A stretch of DNA of 64,000 nt, taken from NCBI GenBank assembly GCA_001599815.1, contig BCIA01000006.1, positions 436,961 through 500,960 of the forward strand, read 5' to 3'. This stretch comes from Furcasterigmium furcatum (lineage: Eukaryota > Ascomycota > Sordariomycetes > Glomerellales > Plectosphaerellaceae). Positions 22,353 to 34,521 of the stretch are shown here, in pieces. Made by a program: the position numbers and the translations under genes. Within the stretch, counting starts at the first letter, position 1, and each line of letters opens with the position of its first letter. Below the pieces are notes generated by a model that did not search any database, was not told where the DNA came from, and saw only the letters and a list, made by a program, of their open reading frames with translations.

Positions 22353-22697
22353 CGTGCAACGCAATCGACGAACCAGAGCAAACAGATATGCCGGGCTGGT
22401 AGCGGCATTTACGGCCGCCGAGCAGCAGAATTGCGCTCCAAATATGCGTGGCCTATTTCCCGAGCCGACGAGTCAGTAACTGAATCGCCGCCTGTCGGGA
22501 GAAGCCGAGACTTTGGCTCCGAATCGGTTCCCGGAAGTTACGAGTGTGTCCGGCTAAAGCCGACCGCCGGCTCCTCCCCGCTCTTCCGACAGACAGCAGC
22601 CCAGGAGCACAGGAGTGACAGCACTCGGGTCTTGCAATCTTGCTTCCTGGGCTGGTCTCTCGGAACTCACCTGCTCGGCAGTCGGCTTGTCCGATCC
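22353..22697. other. Bidirectional promoter: D-lactate dehydrogenase / Zn2Cys6 regulator
   Basis: 345 bp between two start codons. It contains several CGG/CCG triplets, the half-sites of zinc-cluster regulators; the clearest paired arrangement is CCG-N3-CGG at 22519-22527. Confidence 0.4.
22519..22527. promoter_or_regulatory. Everted CCG-N3-CGG motif
   Basis: CCGAATCGG lies in the shared promoter. Zinc-cluster proteins bind CGG triplets in inverted, everted or direct arrangements, so this is a possible operator for the adjacent regulator. Such short motifs occur by chance in GC-rich DNA. Confidence 0.22.
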
Positions 22698-24750
22698 ATG
22701 GCTGATACCCAAGCGAGCCAAGGCGACGAGGGGGCAGCGGGCACCGGCGGTCCCCTTCAACATCCCGCGTCATCGAGTTCGACCACCGCAACGCAGGGGG
22801 CCTGTGTTTCGTGCCGGACCAAGAAACTCAAGTGTGACAGGTTGCCGCACTCATGCAGCAACTGCACACGTCTGGGAGAGCAATGTATAATCGTCGACCC
22901 CGGATCGGGGCAGTTACACGCGAGAAGGTCTGCGCCGCCCTCTTGCAAAACGACCGACCCCTCTGGACTACAAGTGGGAGATCACTGACCTCGAATGTAG
23001 CTATGTCGACGGCTTGCGGGACCGCATCGAGCGATTACGGCTCATGAGCAACCCCAGCCGCGCCACACCCTCGGCCTCCAGCACCATACCCAAGTTCTCC
23101 CCCAAGTACAGCGGCTCCGGAAGCATCTTCAGCCTCGGACAGATAGTGGCAGCCGCCGTTTCCCGCGCCTCGGACATTTCAGTACTTCGTCTCGGCGCTA
23201 CCGCCGCCCATCAAGAGTACCAGAGCGTAGTCGAGAGGGGAGCCACCGCAGGGATTGATGTGCCCCTACCCAGCCTCGGTGATGCGGTCGAGCTGGTCAA
23301 ATCATACTTCAATGCGCTGCACGTCACCATGCCCTTCATGAGGCAGGCTGACGTCTTCCGACAACTGGAGCGGCTGTACACGGGGACGCCTCCTTATACC
23401 GGACACGACAAGGCTCAGGACCTCTTCCAGCTGCACATGATCTTCGCGATCGGCGCCATGCGCTCCAACGGACGGTCAGTCAGCGCCAGCGCCCACGCCC
23501 GAGATCACTACCTCACGGCGATGGACAAGGAAACACACCTGGGCGACGTGCCGCCGCTCGCTCGGGTGCAGAACCTTCTGCTCGTTTTCGTCTTTGCTAC
23601 TCTTCACCACGTCGGCATAGCCAGCACATGGGAAATCATCCGGCAGACCATGAGGGTCTGCGTGGAGCACGGCTTTTACAGCCGCGAGAATGCCGCCGAC
23701 GACCCCGTCGAGGAACAGCTGCGGCGGCGCAACTTCTGGTCCGTGTACATCTCCGATCGACACTGCAGCCAGAACCTCGGCCGCCCGGTGACCCTGTCCG
23801 AAGCCGATGTGACCATTGACCTCCCTCGGAACCAAGACGACGACGAGATCAGGGCCGGCTCACCCGAGGTCCCGGGGCGATACACGGAGGTCACCAATCT
23901 ACTAAGGCACACTTTGCTGCGGCGCCTGGGTACCAATGCACGTATCGCACTGAACCGACTCTCACACCAGGACTCCTCAGGCGAGGAGAGGGCGCAGACA
24001 GTCGGCAGCTGGACCAACGCCCTCGAAGCCTGGTACAACTCGAGCACCGTCAAGTCGACGCCCAACAACGCATACGAAACCAAGGAGTATCTCGACATCA
24101 ACTTCCACCGCGAACGCATGAAGTTCCTCTCATACCTGGTCCTTCCCTCGGACATGACGGGCCACGCGGCGAACCAGAGCATCGAGCACCTGTGGCAGTA
24201 CACCCTGTCGGCGTACCAGATCCTGCTGGCGTACCAGAAGCAGTCCATCGACGGCTTCCTCGCGCCCAACTGGACGTACGTGCAGGACGTGCTCAAGTCG
24301 GGCTTCGGCATCCTTTACTGCGCGGTCGGCATACCGGAGCAGCGAGGGCGCGAGAGCCGCGGGGCCCCCGGCGCGCTGCTGCCCGCCGAGCTGGACACCG
24401 TCTTCAGCGCGCTCAGGCTGTGCGGCGAGACGCTGGGGCAGATCACGGCAGAGTGGCAGACGGTGCAGCGCCACGCCGACGCATTCATGTACATGTCCGA
24501 GGCCGTCCTGGAAATGATCGCGACCACGGCCCGAGCCACGCGGGAGGGCTCCCGGGAGGATCAGGGGGGAAGCGGCGGTGGCGTGGGTGATGCCTTCGAC
24601 GGCATGGACTTGGACATTGCGGCGTTCGACTCGACTCTCAACATGTTCCAGGGCGGGGGGGCTGCGCCTTTCAGCGATGCGGAGTGGGCGGAGCTGTTCG
24701 ATCTTGTGCCTGGGGAGGGGGTTGGCGATCTTTCGCACGGGGAGGCCTAG
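22698..24750 (+). CDS. Zn2Cys6 transcription factor
   Basis: Exons 22698-22927 and 23001-24750 give 659 aa. The zinc cluster CVSCRTKKLKCDRLPHSC-SNC-C uses Cys36, 39, 46, 53, 56 and 63. The 73-nt intron (GTCTGC donor, ATGTAG acceptor) joins to SYVDGLRDRIERLR, a coiled-coil dimerisation linker. The fungal-specific TF domain spans roughly 190-460 (LVKSYFNALHVTMPFM, CVEHGFYSRENAADDPVEEQLRRRNFWSVYISDRHCSQNLGRP in pieces). The C-terminus is acidic and Gly-rich, a possible activation region. Divergent from the D-lactate dehydrogenase, it is a natural candidate for that gene's regulator. Confidence 0.88.
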
Positions 24751-25673
24751 GACTTGGCCTGATAAAGCAACGGTCCCCGCGGTCATGGAGCTTAAGCACA
24801 GAGAAAGCGCATAGTAGGGTAGCACGAGAGTTCCTATGTTGGTAGTCGGCCGCGTGTTGTTTGGTAGCAAGTCAAGATCGGAAGCTAGACCGACTCGTGC
24901 ACAAAAGGGGGTTAGGGGGCTCCGGCTTCAAGCAGCTCGATGAGTGATGTACGCCTGATGAACCATTTGTTGTGCCTACTACAGTGATCCGTGGCGGACT
25001 GGCAATATACCCGGAAGTCATGGCAGCTACGCTACGTTCAAGATGAGAGATGCACTCGCACAACTCTCGCCATCATTATGGTAAGCCGCCATTGATGGAA
25101 GAACCCGAAGAGACTCATGGGGGTAATTGGGCCGGCAGAACGGAGAAACACGAGATCCAAGCGGACTATTTCCAGGCAAGAAGCCGCAAGATCTCCGATA
25201 GCCAGGGAGAATCAGCACAAGCTGGCAGCCGGGAATTTTGGCGGCAACAGGGTTCCGGTCAACTTCCGCGGGGTGTTTGGGGATCGGCGTCGAACCATTT
25301 AGGCTAAATTGCTCGACCCCAGATGAACGTGTGACTTGAGCCTCAAAAGTCCCCCGCAGTTGATCAGTATTCGTGGAAGTGAGGATTCTGTATCTTATGT
25401 CTTCCGTCCGCCTGGTGGAAAAAGTACCGGATTTCGGCGGCTTGGCCACGGATTTCGGGTCAACACAGGCAGGGGATGGTCTTGATATCAGCGAGCCAGG
25501 ATGGGCACTGGTTAAGAGGATAGATAGCATAGACGAGGCAGTCGAGTCCGTGTCTATATAAGTGTCGAAGACATCTTCGCTGTTGATCTCTTCACCCCTC
25601 GGAACAGATATTGTTGGTGCATCATCTCCTGCATGCACTCAGACCCGACCGAGTTCATCCGATTTCCTGCGAC
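24751..25673. other. Intergenic, about 0.9 kb, with GH28 promoter
   Basis: 3' flank of the regulator and upstream region of the polygalacturonase. A 203-codon minus-strand frame (25027-25638) overlaps the promoter, has no domain and is probably spurious. Confidence 0.45.
25555..25561 (+). promoter_or_regulatory. TATA box of the polygalacturonase gene
   Basis: TATATAA lies 113 bp before the ATG at 25674, a normal distance for a fungal TATA element with a short 5' leader. Confidence 0.5.
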
Positions 25674-27122
25674 ATGGTCTTCCATTCTTCTCTGGCCGCG
25701 GCGGCGATCACGGCACTACAGCTGAGCGGCCTTGTCAACGCGAGAGACTTCATCCCTCGCCCTGACATCGCGATCGGCCCTCTGCAGCCATATAAGCCCA
25801 TTTCTACGGGAGAGCCCCGGGATTCTGAAAAGGTCTGCTTCGTCAAACCTAGCTGTACGCCCGGGGCCGACGACGCACCCAAGATCCTCAAGGCCCTCCA
25901 CGATTGCAACAATGGCGGCACCATTGTCCTTGACCAGGAGTACAATGTCTGCTCCCGCCTCGATCTCCGGTTCCTGAAGCACGTCGATGTTGCCCTCACC
26001 GGAAAGATTGCCTTCTGCGATGACATTGAGATGTGGGAAACAGGGGACAACCTGTTTCTGAACCTGTTTCAAGGAACCCAGTCCTGGTGGTTGTGGGGTG
26101 GCGAGGACATCAATCTGTATGGCGCCGGCGTCGGAACCATCGACGGTCAGGGCCAGGCCTGGTATGACCAATTCGCTCAGAAGCCGTTGCTCAAGAGGCC
26201 TCTCTTGTTCGTCACCGACGGATGGCATGGCGGATCGATCACGGGCATCCGATTTCGTCACTCGGCCAACGTTAGTTCTTTGAAGGATCCATATCATTGG
26301 AGAAGGCTGACGGTGGGGATGTAGTGGCATAACCTGATCGCTAACAGCTCGGACATCGTCATCTCGGACATTGACATCTTCGCTCAGTCGACGTCTCAGA
26401 ACCCCGCGAAGAATCTCGATGGATGGGACACGTATAGATCCGATAACATCGTGATCCAGAACTCGTACATCGACCACGACGACGACTGCATTGCTTTCAA
26501 GCCCAACAGCACGAACATCCTGGTGCAGGGACTCCAGTGCAACTCGTCTCACGGCATTTCCGTTGGCTCTCTAGGCCAATATCCTGAAAAGTTCGATATC
26601 GTAGAGAACCTGTACATCTACAACGTGTCTCTCTCTAACGCGACCTCTGGTGCCCGTCTAAAGGTCTGGCCGGGCTCCGAGACGGACTTCCAGCCCGGCC
26701 TGGGCGGCGGCGGCGGCGCAGGCTATGTTCGTAACGTGACCTACGACACCTTTGAGAACCTCAACAACGACCTTGCAATTCTCATTGACCAGTGCTACGG
26801 CGAGAGGAACGCATCGCGCTGCACGGAGTTCCCTTCAAAGATGAATATCACCGATATCACCTTCAAGAACTTCTTCGGGTTTACGTCCCGGCGGAACAGC
26901 CCAACAGTCGGGGAATTTATTTGCAGCACAGAATCGGTGAGTACAGGAGACTTCCATGCTAGATGGATGGTTGTTGACACATAATTACAGAGTTGCAGTG
27001 GCATTGAAGCTATCGATGTCAACATTCAGTCGGTCACTGGCGCGACTCCGCAGTGGAAGTGCCGGAACGTTGACGACAGCCTTCTCGGGGGTCTTAGTGG
27101 TGTTGGTTGCGTTGCTGGATAG
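25674..27122 (+). CDS. GH28 exopolygalacturonase-like pectinase, secreted
   Basis: Three exons (25674-26270, 26325-26936, 26991-27122) give 446 aa. Signal peptide MVFHSSLAAAAITALQLSGLVNA. GH28 right-handed beta-helix motifs in order: NLDGWDTYRSDNIVIQ (usual N-T-D here N-L-D), SYIDHDDDCIAFKPNSTN (catalytic Asp pair), SHGISVGSLGQYPE (catalytic His) and ARLKVWPG (the usual R-x-K). The DGWDTYRSDNIVIQ and GSLGQYP signatures are those of exo-acting polygalacturonases rather than endo-enzymes. Several NxS/T sequons. Cys-rich end (CSTES-SCSG, QWKC, GVGC) joined by the last intron. Inferred role: release of galacturonic acid from pectin ends. Confidence 0.9.
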
Positions 27123-27613
27123 GACTCGGAGGGCTCATCGGTTGCCATTTCAAGATGCGATGTGCACCCTGGGACGTGATTCTTCGTTGAGAAATAAAGG
27201 GGCTTGTACCGCGTTTCCTGTGCAGCTGGTTGCACCTGGTCGCAGCCCAGCAGTGGCACGGATCAGATGAACCCCGCCCGGAGATAGACATCAACAGTTC
27301 TTCCCAAGCCAACTCCCTCAATGCATCGTCGTGGTGAGAGGGTAGGACACTTCCCATTCCCCTTGCATCGATTCCTCAGGGACTACTTTCCCCCGATTTT
27401 GGAACCCCCCATATCCTCTCCAATCTTCCAGCGCGGATCGGAAGCGCAACCCGTACCTCACAAGTTGGGCTTATCGCACGCGAATGCCTGGGCCACAGGC
27501 GGCCGCAGGTCTTCAGCAATCCCTTGTCCGATCCCTGTGACAAATACAAGACAGGAGGTGGCTTCATCTATACCGGCGCCCAGAATCAAGACAGTTTTCG
27601 ACATCCTTTCTTC
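27123..27613. other. Intergenic, about 0.5 kb
   Basis: 3' flank of the GH28 gene and promoter of the next regulator. No feature recognised. Confidence 0.4.
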
Positions 27614-29193
27614 ATGGAACCTGAGAGCTCAAGCCATGGTATTGATCTCGATACCTTGCTGCAGGGCTTGCCTGCCTGCAAACATTGCAGGGCGAGCAGA
27701 AGAAGGTTCGAACTGTGAGCATGTGCAAATTGTGCTTGATTCTGACCAAATGCCATCAGATGCGATACCAAGTTGCCGGCATGTGACAACTGCACAAGAA
27801 CCGACCGGAATTGTACATACTACGACCACGTCTTGAAGGAAGAGCTCCCTCGCAAGTATGCATATTTCAGTCACTGGGTTAAATCAGCAAAGACTAACTC
27901 CAAATACCTAGCTACGTTGCGTCTCTGGTTCAACACCTGGAAGGTCTCGATAATCAACAAAACTCGACGACGGACTCGGCTAAAACGCACCCCATGCCAC
28001 AGCGCCAGTGTGATTCAGATCACCGGCAGCATTATTTTGCCTTTTCTCAAGGTACATACAGATATCTGGGAGCCCAATCGCCTTTGCTCAAGCTTCGATC
28101 CCAAGCGTTTGGAAAGCCCGAAGAGCTCCGGGACACGAAAGATACGCCCCAGTTTCCCTCCCAAGCTATACCAAACAACGGCATGATTTCGCCCGTATGG
28201 CATGGCTACCTTCTCCGGATCTATTTCGATTCAATCCATCAGATCTACCCCATCCTCGATTCTTCTGCGCCATGGCTGTCCCCGGGCGTATTGATGGGTC
28301 TTGAAGCTCATCCCACCCAGGCCTTCATACTCCAGATGGTCTATGCCGTTGCTTGTCACTGCGACACCGAACGGTCCTCGTCCCTTCTTTCACTGGCGTC
28401 TGCAACTCATGGCCGGGCACTGAAGCGTATTGACAAGGCAACAGCGGAACAATCGGCATCCACTCTTCAAGGCGCTATTCTGCTTGTTCTGTACGCCTTG
28501 TTCGATCCAACCAGTGGCAATGTTAGCCAGCAGCTTGGATTTGCCATCCGGCTGGCCATTGATCTCGCTGCGTCTGAGGGCGATGAAGAACCACTCATGC
28601 TCTCAACTCTGCATAAAATCATATATTGTCTGGAGCAAGACGTTTGCGGCGTCCTTGTTCGACCAACCTCCCTGCCGGAGCCCGCAAGTCCGTTGACCTT
28701 CACCACGGAACAGCCACTCGAACTTCTGTGTACCTTGTACAGAGTACAGTCGAGAATCCGACGCAAAACTGCAGACAGTACCCTGCACGAGGGTCTTCTG
28801 CGTCTTGAGGATCATGCCCTTGGCGAACTTCACCCCAACATCCTTTCGACCGTATGGGAAACACGGCTCTTGCTCGACCCTTCGGCGTCCGTGGCTATGC
28901 CACTGATTGCGGCATATTCCAAAGACGGTTACATACCAACCTTCTTGACAGCCCACCGAGTGCACAGGGCCGTCAACATTATCATTGATGCCGTTTCGAG
29001 CACTGAGGGCTCGCTCAAGTACGATTTGTTGCTCGCTTATGGCAATGCAACAGCGCTTCTGGGCCGATGGTCGGCGATGTGGGAGGCCCCAAGAATCCTG
29101 TTGAGGGATATCCAATCTAGGATGGGATCCGAGAGCGCTTCTCGGCAATCCCAGGCAGGCCGACAGGGTCCCTTAACCGTGTCGAAGGACTAG
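27614..29193 (+). CDS. Zn2Cys6 transcription factor
   Basis: Three exons (27614-27705, 27760-27855, 27912-29193) give 489 aa. The zinc cluster is split by intron 1: ACKHCRASRRR joins CDTKLPACDNCTRTDRNC (Cys22, 25, 32, 39, 42, 49). After intron 2 the linker reads NYVASLVQHLEGLDNQQNS, a short dimerisation helix. The regulatory domain covers about residues 150-420 (FDSIHQIYPILDSSAPWL, AILLVLYALFDPTSGNV, GFAIRLAIDLAAS). It is in tandem with the next regulator, 420 bp apart. Target genes unknown. Confidence 0.85.
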
Positions 29194-29613
29194 AAAAACG
29201 TTGAAGGCAGAAGTCCAGCCTCGACACGCAAACAGTCCAATCCAGATATCGCGCTCAGACGTTATCAGTACCCCCTCGTTCTAATTCTTCCACATTCAAC
29301 AGCTCGGCCATCACAACCTTCCCCCGCCGTGATAACGAGCGGGCGCTGGGGCGTCGTGCGCTTCTAGCCGATCCACAATGCGCCTTGGTCCGACCCCCGT
29401 GGCAGCTGGGGGAAGCCCCTTATCTCCCCCACAGTCCCAAGAGATCGGTATGGTCGAGCTGATGCGCCTTCCCCTATTCGGGAATTGGGGGTTGAATGAC
29501 CAGTTCCCCAGCAGCATGGCAATGCTGGGATGGCTATGTCGTGAAGCTACACACGCTTCCTACTTTGGAGCCAATGAATCTTTTGAGCTTCGAATCCTTC
29601 CCTTCACCCCTCA
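29194..29613. other. Intergenic, about 0.4 kb
   Basis: Promoter of the second tandem regulator. An imperfect repeat of a TATTC/GGGAA-type sequence surrounds 29399-29520; nothing firm. Confidence 0.35.
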
Positions 29614-31600
29614 ATGGGCTTGCAATCGCGAGTCCGCCGCCGGGCTCAGGCCTGTGCCCGATGCAGGGCACGGAAGGTACACTGCGATGCTCTCCCAACA
29701 GGGTGCTCTCTGTGCGCCGGAGCCGGCGTACCCTGTGTCTCTATGAATCCTACAACCAACCAAGCCGTTCCAAGAAGCATCGCCCAGTTCCTTGAAACCA
29801 AAATAGCCGAGAAGGAGGTTATCAAGGGGAAAACAGGCGGCCTCCCTCCCAGAGTAGGTACCTGTCTATTGGTCATGATATCGATACTAAGAGCAAGGTG
29901 TCCAGCCATCCATCAACCAAGCCTTCACGGGTCCCATAGTGAACGCCTTGCTGGAGAGTATCACTCCTGCCTTCCTGGGTTTGTCCTCGGCCGTGCCTCT
30001 GGCTCGATGCGTCGTAGCGGGCACTCGACTGCCGTCTGCCCCCAGAGCACTCGGCATGACGAGCGACATTCACGAACACCATCCCAAATCAATCATCAAC
30101 ACGCAACCAAGGAGCGCTCCCTTGTCTTTTATCCCAGTACATGTGGCCGACTTTCTCTTCGACAACTACGTCACACGCGTGGCTCCGCAGTATCCCATTC
30201 ACTACACACCGGACCTGATCGCGATGCATCGCGCAGCATTCCACCAGTCAGATGTGAATGGGAATCCGCGGGGCGCCTCGACACCCAACGACGTGTTTAC
30301 GTTGAACCTCATCATGGCGATATCCTTGTCCACTGCAGCTCGGTCGAAGCAGGCGCGAGCCAATGCAATTGCGTCTGGACTGTTCGAGAAGGCGATGGAA
30401 CAAATCTCGGAAGTCCTATCAAACGATCTACGGGGCCTCCAGGCCCTCATTCTTCTCACGCAGTACACGTTTCTCAACCCGGGCGTGGCCAATTTCTGGC
30501 TGCTCACCGGCTTCATCAGCCAGGCCTGCATCGACCTCGGGCTTCACCACGAGCTCCCGGACCACCCCGACATCTCCGTTCTGGAGCGAGACATGCGCCG
30601 GCGGGTGTTCTGGTGTGCATGGGAGATGGAAATAGCAGTGTGTGGCGCCTTGCTCAGGCCCATTACCCTCCTGCGAAAGACAATCACGACAAAGTTTCCT
30701 TCCCAGCTCGAAGACACAGCAATAACGCGGACTGGAATCGATCCCAAAGGACGGTCGACCAAGTTTACGTCGCAGTTTATCTGGCGATACCGCGAAGTCG
30801 AATGCGACATTGTTCCGATCCTATTCCACAACGAACCAATCCCTCCCGAATTTCCGTCGCTGGAAGAGTGGATGGCTCACCAGGAGCACTCGATTCTGAG
30901 CTGGAAAGCCGAGATTCACGACTCCTGTATGCGCAACACAGATCCGCTGTGTCAGTCGCAGTGGGACGAGATGAAGCTCTATTCCGACATTGCAACGGAC
31001 TACATTCTCGTGACGCTATTCAGACCGTGCCCAAGAATCAGGGACCCCTCCGCGGAGAATCTGATCAAGGCCTTCTCAGCGGCCGTGGGCGTTGCGGACG
31101 GAAGTTGGCAACAAGCGAATTTGGAATTCGGCAACAGCAAATACGTGTTCCACGCCTGCTATCACTCTTTCTCGGCCGCCATCACCTTCCTCCAGGCGTT
31201 GCAGCGCATCAAGCATCAGATCTTCGCAACGTATACGTGGGAGAAGGTCAAGGCGGACATGGAGACGTTTTCACGGTTCTTCGCCACGGTCGCAGAACGC
31301 TGGCCCGCAGCCTCGAGATGTCTGGATGAGTATGAGCGGCTTCTCGCACCCATTCAGAAGGAGGTGGCCGATTTCCTTTCCGAGGGGCCTTCTCAGATCC
31401 CAGGGGGATCACCACCCATGGAGGTGGTCTTTGATCCGAGCAAGGACCTTGAGGAAGCACTCAGCTTCGGCACATTCTTCAACATGATGCCGCCGGGGCT
31501 GGGCGAGACACTGGGTGGGTATCCAAGTACGGTTATGGATTGGGAGGCGGAGTTTAATTTTGATGTTCTCGGACAGGACCGTAGGTGGACGGGAGAATAG
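29614..31600 (+). CDS. Zn2Cys6 transcription factor
   Basis: Exons 29614-29853 and 29906-31600 give 644 aa. The zinc cluster is CARCRARKVHCDALPTGC-SLC-C (Cys14, 17, 24, 31, 34, 41). The intron was chosen as GTAGGT...TCCAG (52 nt, phase 0, with a CTAAG branch); an alternative 40-nt intron would also keep frame, so a few residues near position 80 are uncertain. Regulatory domain ~180-500: HVADFLFDNYVTRVAPQYPI, LQALILLTQYTFLNPGVANF, CIDLGLHHELPDHP, RRRVFWCAWEMEIAVCGALL (quoted in pieces). The start is the first ATG in frame; only 13 residues precede the cluster. Downstream are an oxygenase, an amidase and a permease. Confidence 0.83.
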
Positions 31601-32115
31601 GCTGCATTTGATTCACCTCTATGCAGCTGGGTACGCCTGTAATGAATGAAATAAACATCCACATAGCCATGATCTCAAAACGTGCGGTCTGATAAGAAGG
31701 GAGATTGTCTCCTTCATGTTCCCAGGCTCAGGATGTTCGGACGCAGTCCCACAGCCCGTCACCGTCTTATCGGCTTGATTTGGCGGGGAACTCGTGGCCC
31801 ACGCGCTGAAGTCCGTTAGCGTCAAGCCCCAGGGTGCCGTCGCCCGTTAGCTGTATCTCCACCTGGGGCGCCTTCGTCCTAGCGTGGTGAGGTCGCTTTC
31901 CAGGGGGTCAGGGTCAGATAAGACTTCCCCAGAGATATCCCGATGCGCGATCATGGCTGCGCCTACACCCGCGCCTGGTGCTCAACTCCGTGGGCTGGTA
32001 TGTCTATATCAAGACTCATCTCCAGTACGGCAATGACAAGCTTGTCTCTCCAACAGCACCAAGACAGCAAACCATCTATCACGCAGTCGCCCCTTTCTTG
32101 ACACTCATCCTCACC
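31601..32115. other. Intergenic, about 0.5 kb
   Basis: 3' flank of the regulator and promoter of the oxygenase. No further feature seen. Confidence 0.4.
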
Positions 32116-33216
32116 ATGGTTGACTCCAAACCCGACCTCAAGATCCCTGTCATCAACATCAGCGGATTTCTCGAAGGCGATACTACCGCAAAGAAGGCAT
32201 GCACCGCAGAGCTTCGTCATGCTCTCGAGGAGGTTGGCTTTCTCCAGGTTGTCGGCCATGCCGTCAGTCCCGATCTTCAGAGGCGCTTCATTGAGGCCAT
32301 CGCCGCCTTCTTCGACCTCCCAATGACCGAGAAAGCCAGAGTTGGCCAGGACAGATCTCCCTGCAACCGGGGATACGAGCGCGTTGGAATTGAGCGGCTG
32401 GAGGAGCTGGAGGACAACACTCGCATCGAGCAAAAGGAAGGATTCACGGTTCGGCCAGAGAGACCTCTCGGTCGGTTCATGACCGGGCCGAATCAGTGGC
32501 CGGATGCGAGCCTGCCCGGCATGGGCAATTTCAGGGAGACGTACATGGAATACTTCGCGGCTGTCCATGAGCTGAGCAACAACATGTTCCGTCTCATTGC
32601 GCTGAGCTTGGACTTGGACGAGCACTACTTCGATGCTTTCGCGGCAGACCCAGATGGTAAGCTGATCTTCAAAGTTGAATCCTGTCTTGAAGCCCTAACA
32701 AAGTAAAAAGGAATTCAGTTGTGCCGCTCGCATCGCTACCCGGCCACTCCTGAGGACGACCCGGTCCGAGGCCGCGGGATTGGAGCCCACACCGACTTCG
32801 GCGCCCTGACTCTCCTTCTCCAAGATGACATCGGTGGACTCGAGGTTCTGCACAAGCCGACCGGCACATGGCACCACGTAACCCCCATCGAGGGGGCGTA
32901 CGTCATCAACATCGGCGATCTGATGCAGCGGTGGACGAACGACAGGTATCTCAGCACCATGCACCGCGTCATGTCGCCCGTCTCCAGCAAGCCCCGCTAC
33001 TCCGTTGCCTTCTTCAACGACGGCGCGCTGGATACTGTTGTCGAGGCTATCCCCACATGTGTTGCTGCCGGCGACAAGCCAAAGTACCCTCCCCTGAAGG
33101 TTGAGGATCATCTCACGAAGAGGTACAAGCAAAGTTACTCCATTGGAGGGGCGAAGATCCAGACCCCGACGCCCGCGATTGTGACTGGTATTCAGCCTCA
33201 GGCTGTTGCTGTCTAG
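32116..33216 (+). CDS. 2-oxoglutarate/Fe(II)-dependent oxygenase (isopenicillin-N-synthase-like)
   Basis: Exons 32116-32656 and 32711-33216 (54-nt intron, phase 1) give 348 aa. The N-terminal DIOX_N region is IPVINISGFLEGD...ELRHALEEVGFLQVVGHAV. The junction restores PDGIQLCRSHRYPATPED. The double-stranded beta-helix carries His207-x-Asp209 (GAHTDFGALTLLLQD) and His265 (TMHRV) for iron, and Arg276/Ser278 (KPRYSVAFF) for 2-oxoglutarate. Known: this superfamily hydroxylates, desaturates or ring-closes small molecules, including steps of secondary metabolism and nutrient breakdown. Substrate unknown. No signal peptide, so likely cytosolic. Confidence 0.88.
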
Positions 33217-33519
33217 GGGGATCATAACTTGGGAGTGGGTTCAGTCTATGATAGTTCAATTAAGCTTCGTTTGTCATTCATGAACCTATGGAGAACCTCT
33301 CTTTCCGCTCTCTTACACCGTACAACGCATTGCTCCGGGTACTATTCAAGTTGTACCCTCCTTGATATAGGTACGTGTACTCATGGACTGGAACCAGAAC
33401 GGCGCACTCCGACACGACCTGCATGACCTTCAGTTCTGTAGGATAAAAGCGAGTAGGTTTTAGATCTTCACTTCAGGCAAATATGACCATTGACCGTCGT
33501 AGCAAAGCGCACTCGCAAT
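33217..33519. other. Short convergent intergenic region
   Basis: 303 bp between the oxygenase and amidase stop codons. Nothing recognised. Confidence 0.35.
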
Positions 33520-34521
33520 TTATGATTCGTATCTTGACGTCGGCAAAGCAAATCCACAGACCAGTCCGTCCCTAATCTTTACCTCTTCGTCCTCAGCCTG
33601 AAAATATCGCCCCTGCGCCAAATCTGTCATGTACTTGTACGGACAGTCGCCCGCTCCATCCTTGACCGCCACGTATCCCCGATGGCCAAGTTGGAACAAG
33701 TTGTTCTCCACTCCCCATTCTCGTCTCCGTCGCCGCACCTCCTCCGCCCGAATCTCGCAGGCCACAATATGGTCAGGCGTCCCGTCTCCTCGCTCAAGAA
33801 TATTGCCTTCTGGATCCACGAACATGGCCTGCCCCATGCTTCGCCAGGTCGAGTCGGCCCCCGCCAACGCCACACTCACAGTAAACATGAGATTCGTGAG
33901 GGCATTGGCTCGGTTGGTGATCTCCCAGGCCTGTCGTATTGGCGAGGTATATCCCGCCGTGCGTAGAAGGACTTCCGCCCCACGGTAGGCAGCCTCTCGC
34001 GCCATTTCCGGAAACATCCCGTCGTGGCAGATGATGAGAGACATCTTGACTCCTCCTGGGCCAGTGAACACGGACACCCCCTGGTTCCCCGGGTACCAAG
34101 GCTCCACGGGCACCCATGGGTGCATCTTGCGGTAGTAATTCACGACCTCCCCGACGTCGTTGATGGTGATGCCGACATTCCACGGCTGTGCATCGGCCGA
34201 GATGGCATTCTTCTCCATGATGCTGAAGACGCCCCATACCTGCTCCTCGGCGCAGACTTGCCGGAACGCGGCGACCTCCTTCCCGTCCATGGTGCACATG
34301 ATGCTCTCGTCGGTGGCCATTGACAAGCCGTGAATGGAATACTCGGGAAAGAGCACCAAGTCAACCGCTGGATATTCTCGCTTCGCTCGGCGCACCAAGT
34401 TGCATACATGGCTAGTCGCCTTAGCCAGGTCGTGGGGGGTGTCGACTCGGAAGAGCTGGGACTGGACCGCGGCAATGACGATACCCCCAGCCGTCTTATT
34501 CAGCCCGCCGAGTCCGCTCAT
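33520..34521 (-). CDS. Formamidase/aliphatic-amidase-type carbon-nitrogen hydrolase
   Basis: One exon, 333 aa from the ATG at 34521 (66 further upstream codons are open but lack family similarity). The nitrilase-superfamily triad is visible: Glu60 (LVLFPEYS), Lys132 (YYRKMHPW) and Cys165 (LIICHDGMFPEMAREAAY). The segments RTAGYTSPIRQAWEITNRAN and NLMFTVSVALAG, and the triad spacing, match formamidase/aliphatic amidase enzymes rather than nitrilases. Known reaction: hydrolysis of formamide or short aliphatic amides to the acid and ammonia. It sits between an oxygenase and an amino-acid permease, consistent with use of a nitrogen compound, but that link is inference. Confidence 0.87.
   Translation of the reverse strand: MSGLGGLNKTAGGIVIAAVQSQLFRVDTPHDLAKATSHVCNLVRRAKREYPAVDLVLFPEYSIHGLSMATDESIMCTMDGKEVAAFRQVCAEEQVWGVFSIMEKNAISADAQPWNVGITINDVGEVVNYYRKMHPWVPVEPWYPGNQGVSVFTGPGGVKMSLIICHDGMFPEMAREAAYRGAEVLLRTAGYTSPIRQAWEITNRANALTNLMFTVSVALAGADSTWRSMGQAMFVDPEGNILERGDGTPDHIVACEIRAEEVRRRRREWGVENNLFQLGHRGYVAVKDGAGDCPYKYMTDLAQGRYFQAEDEEVKIRDGLVCGFALPTSRYES

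Noticed and set aside
25027..25638. 203-codon minus-strand frame upstream of the polygalacturonase
   Set aside because: Overlaps the GH28 TATA region and has no family similarity.
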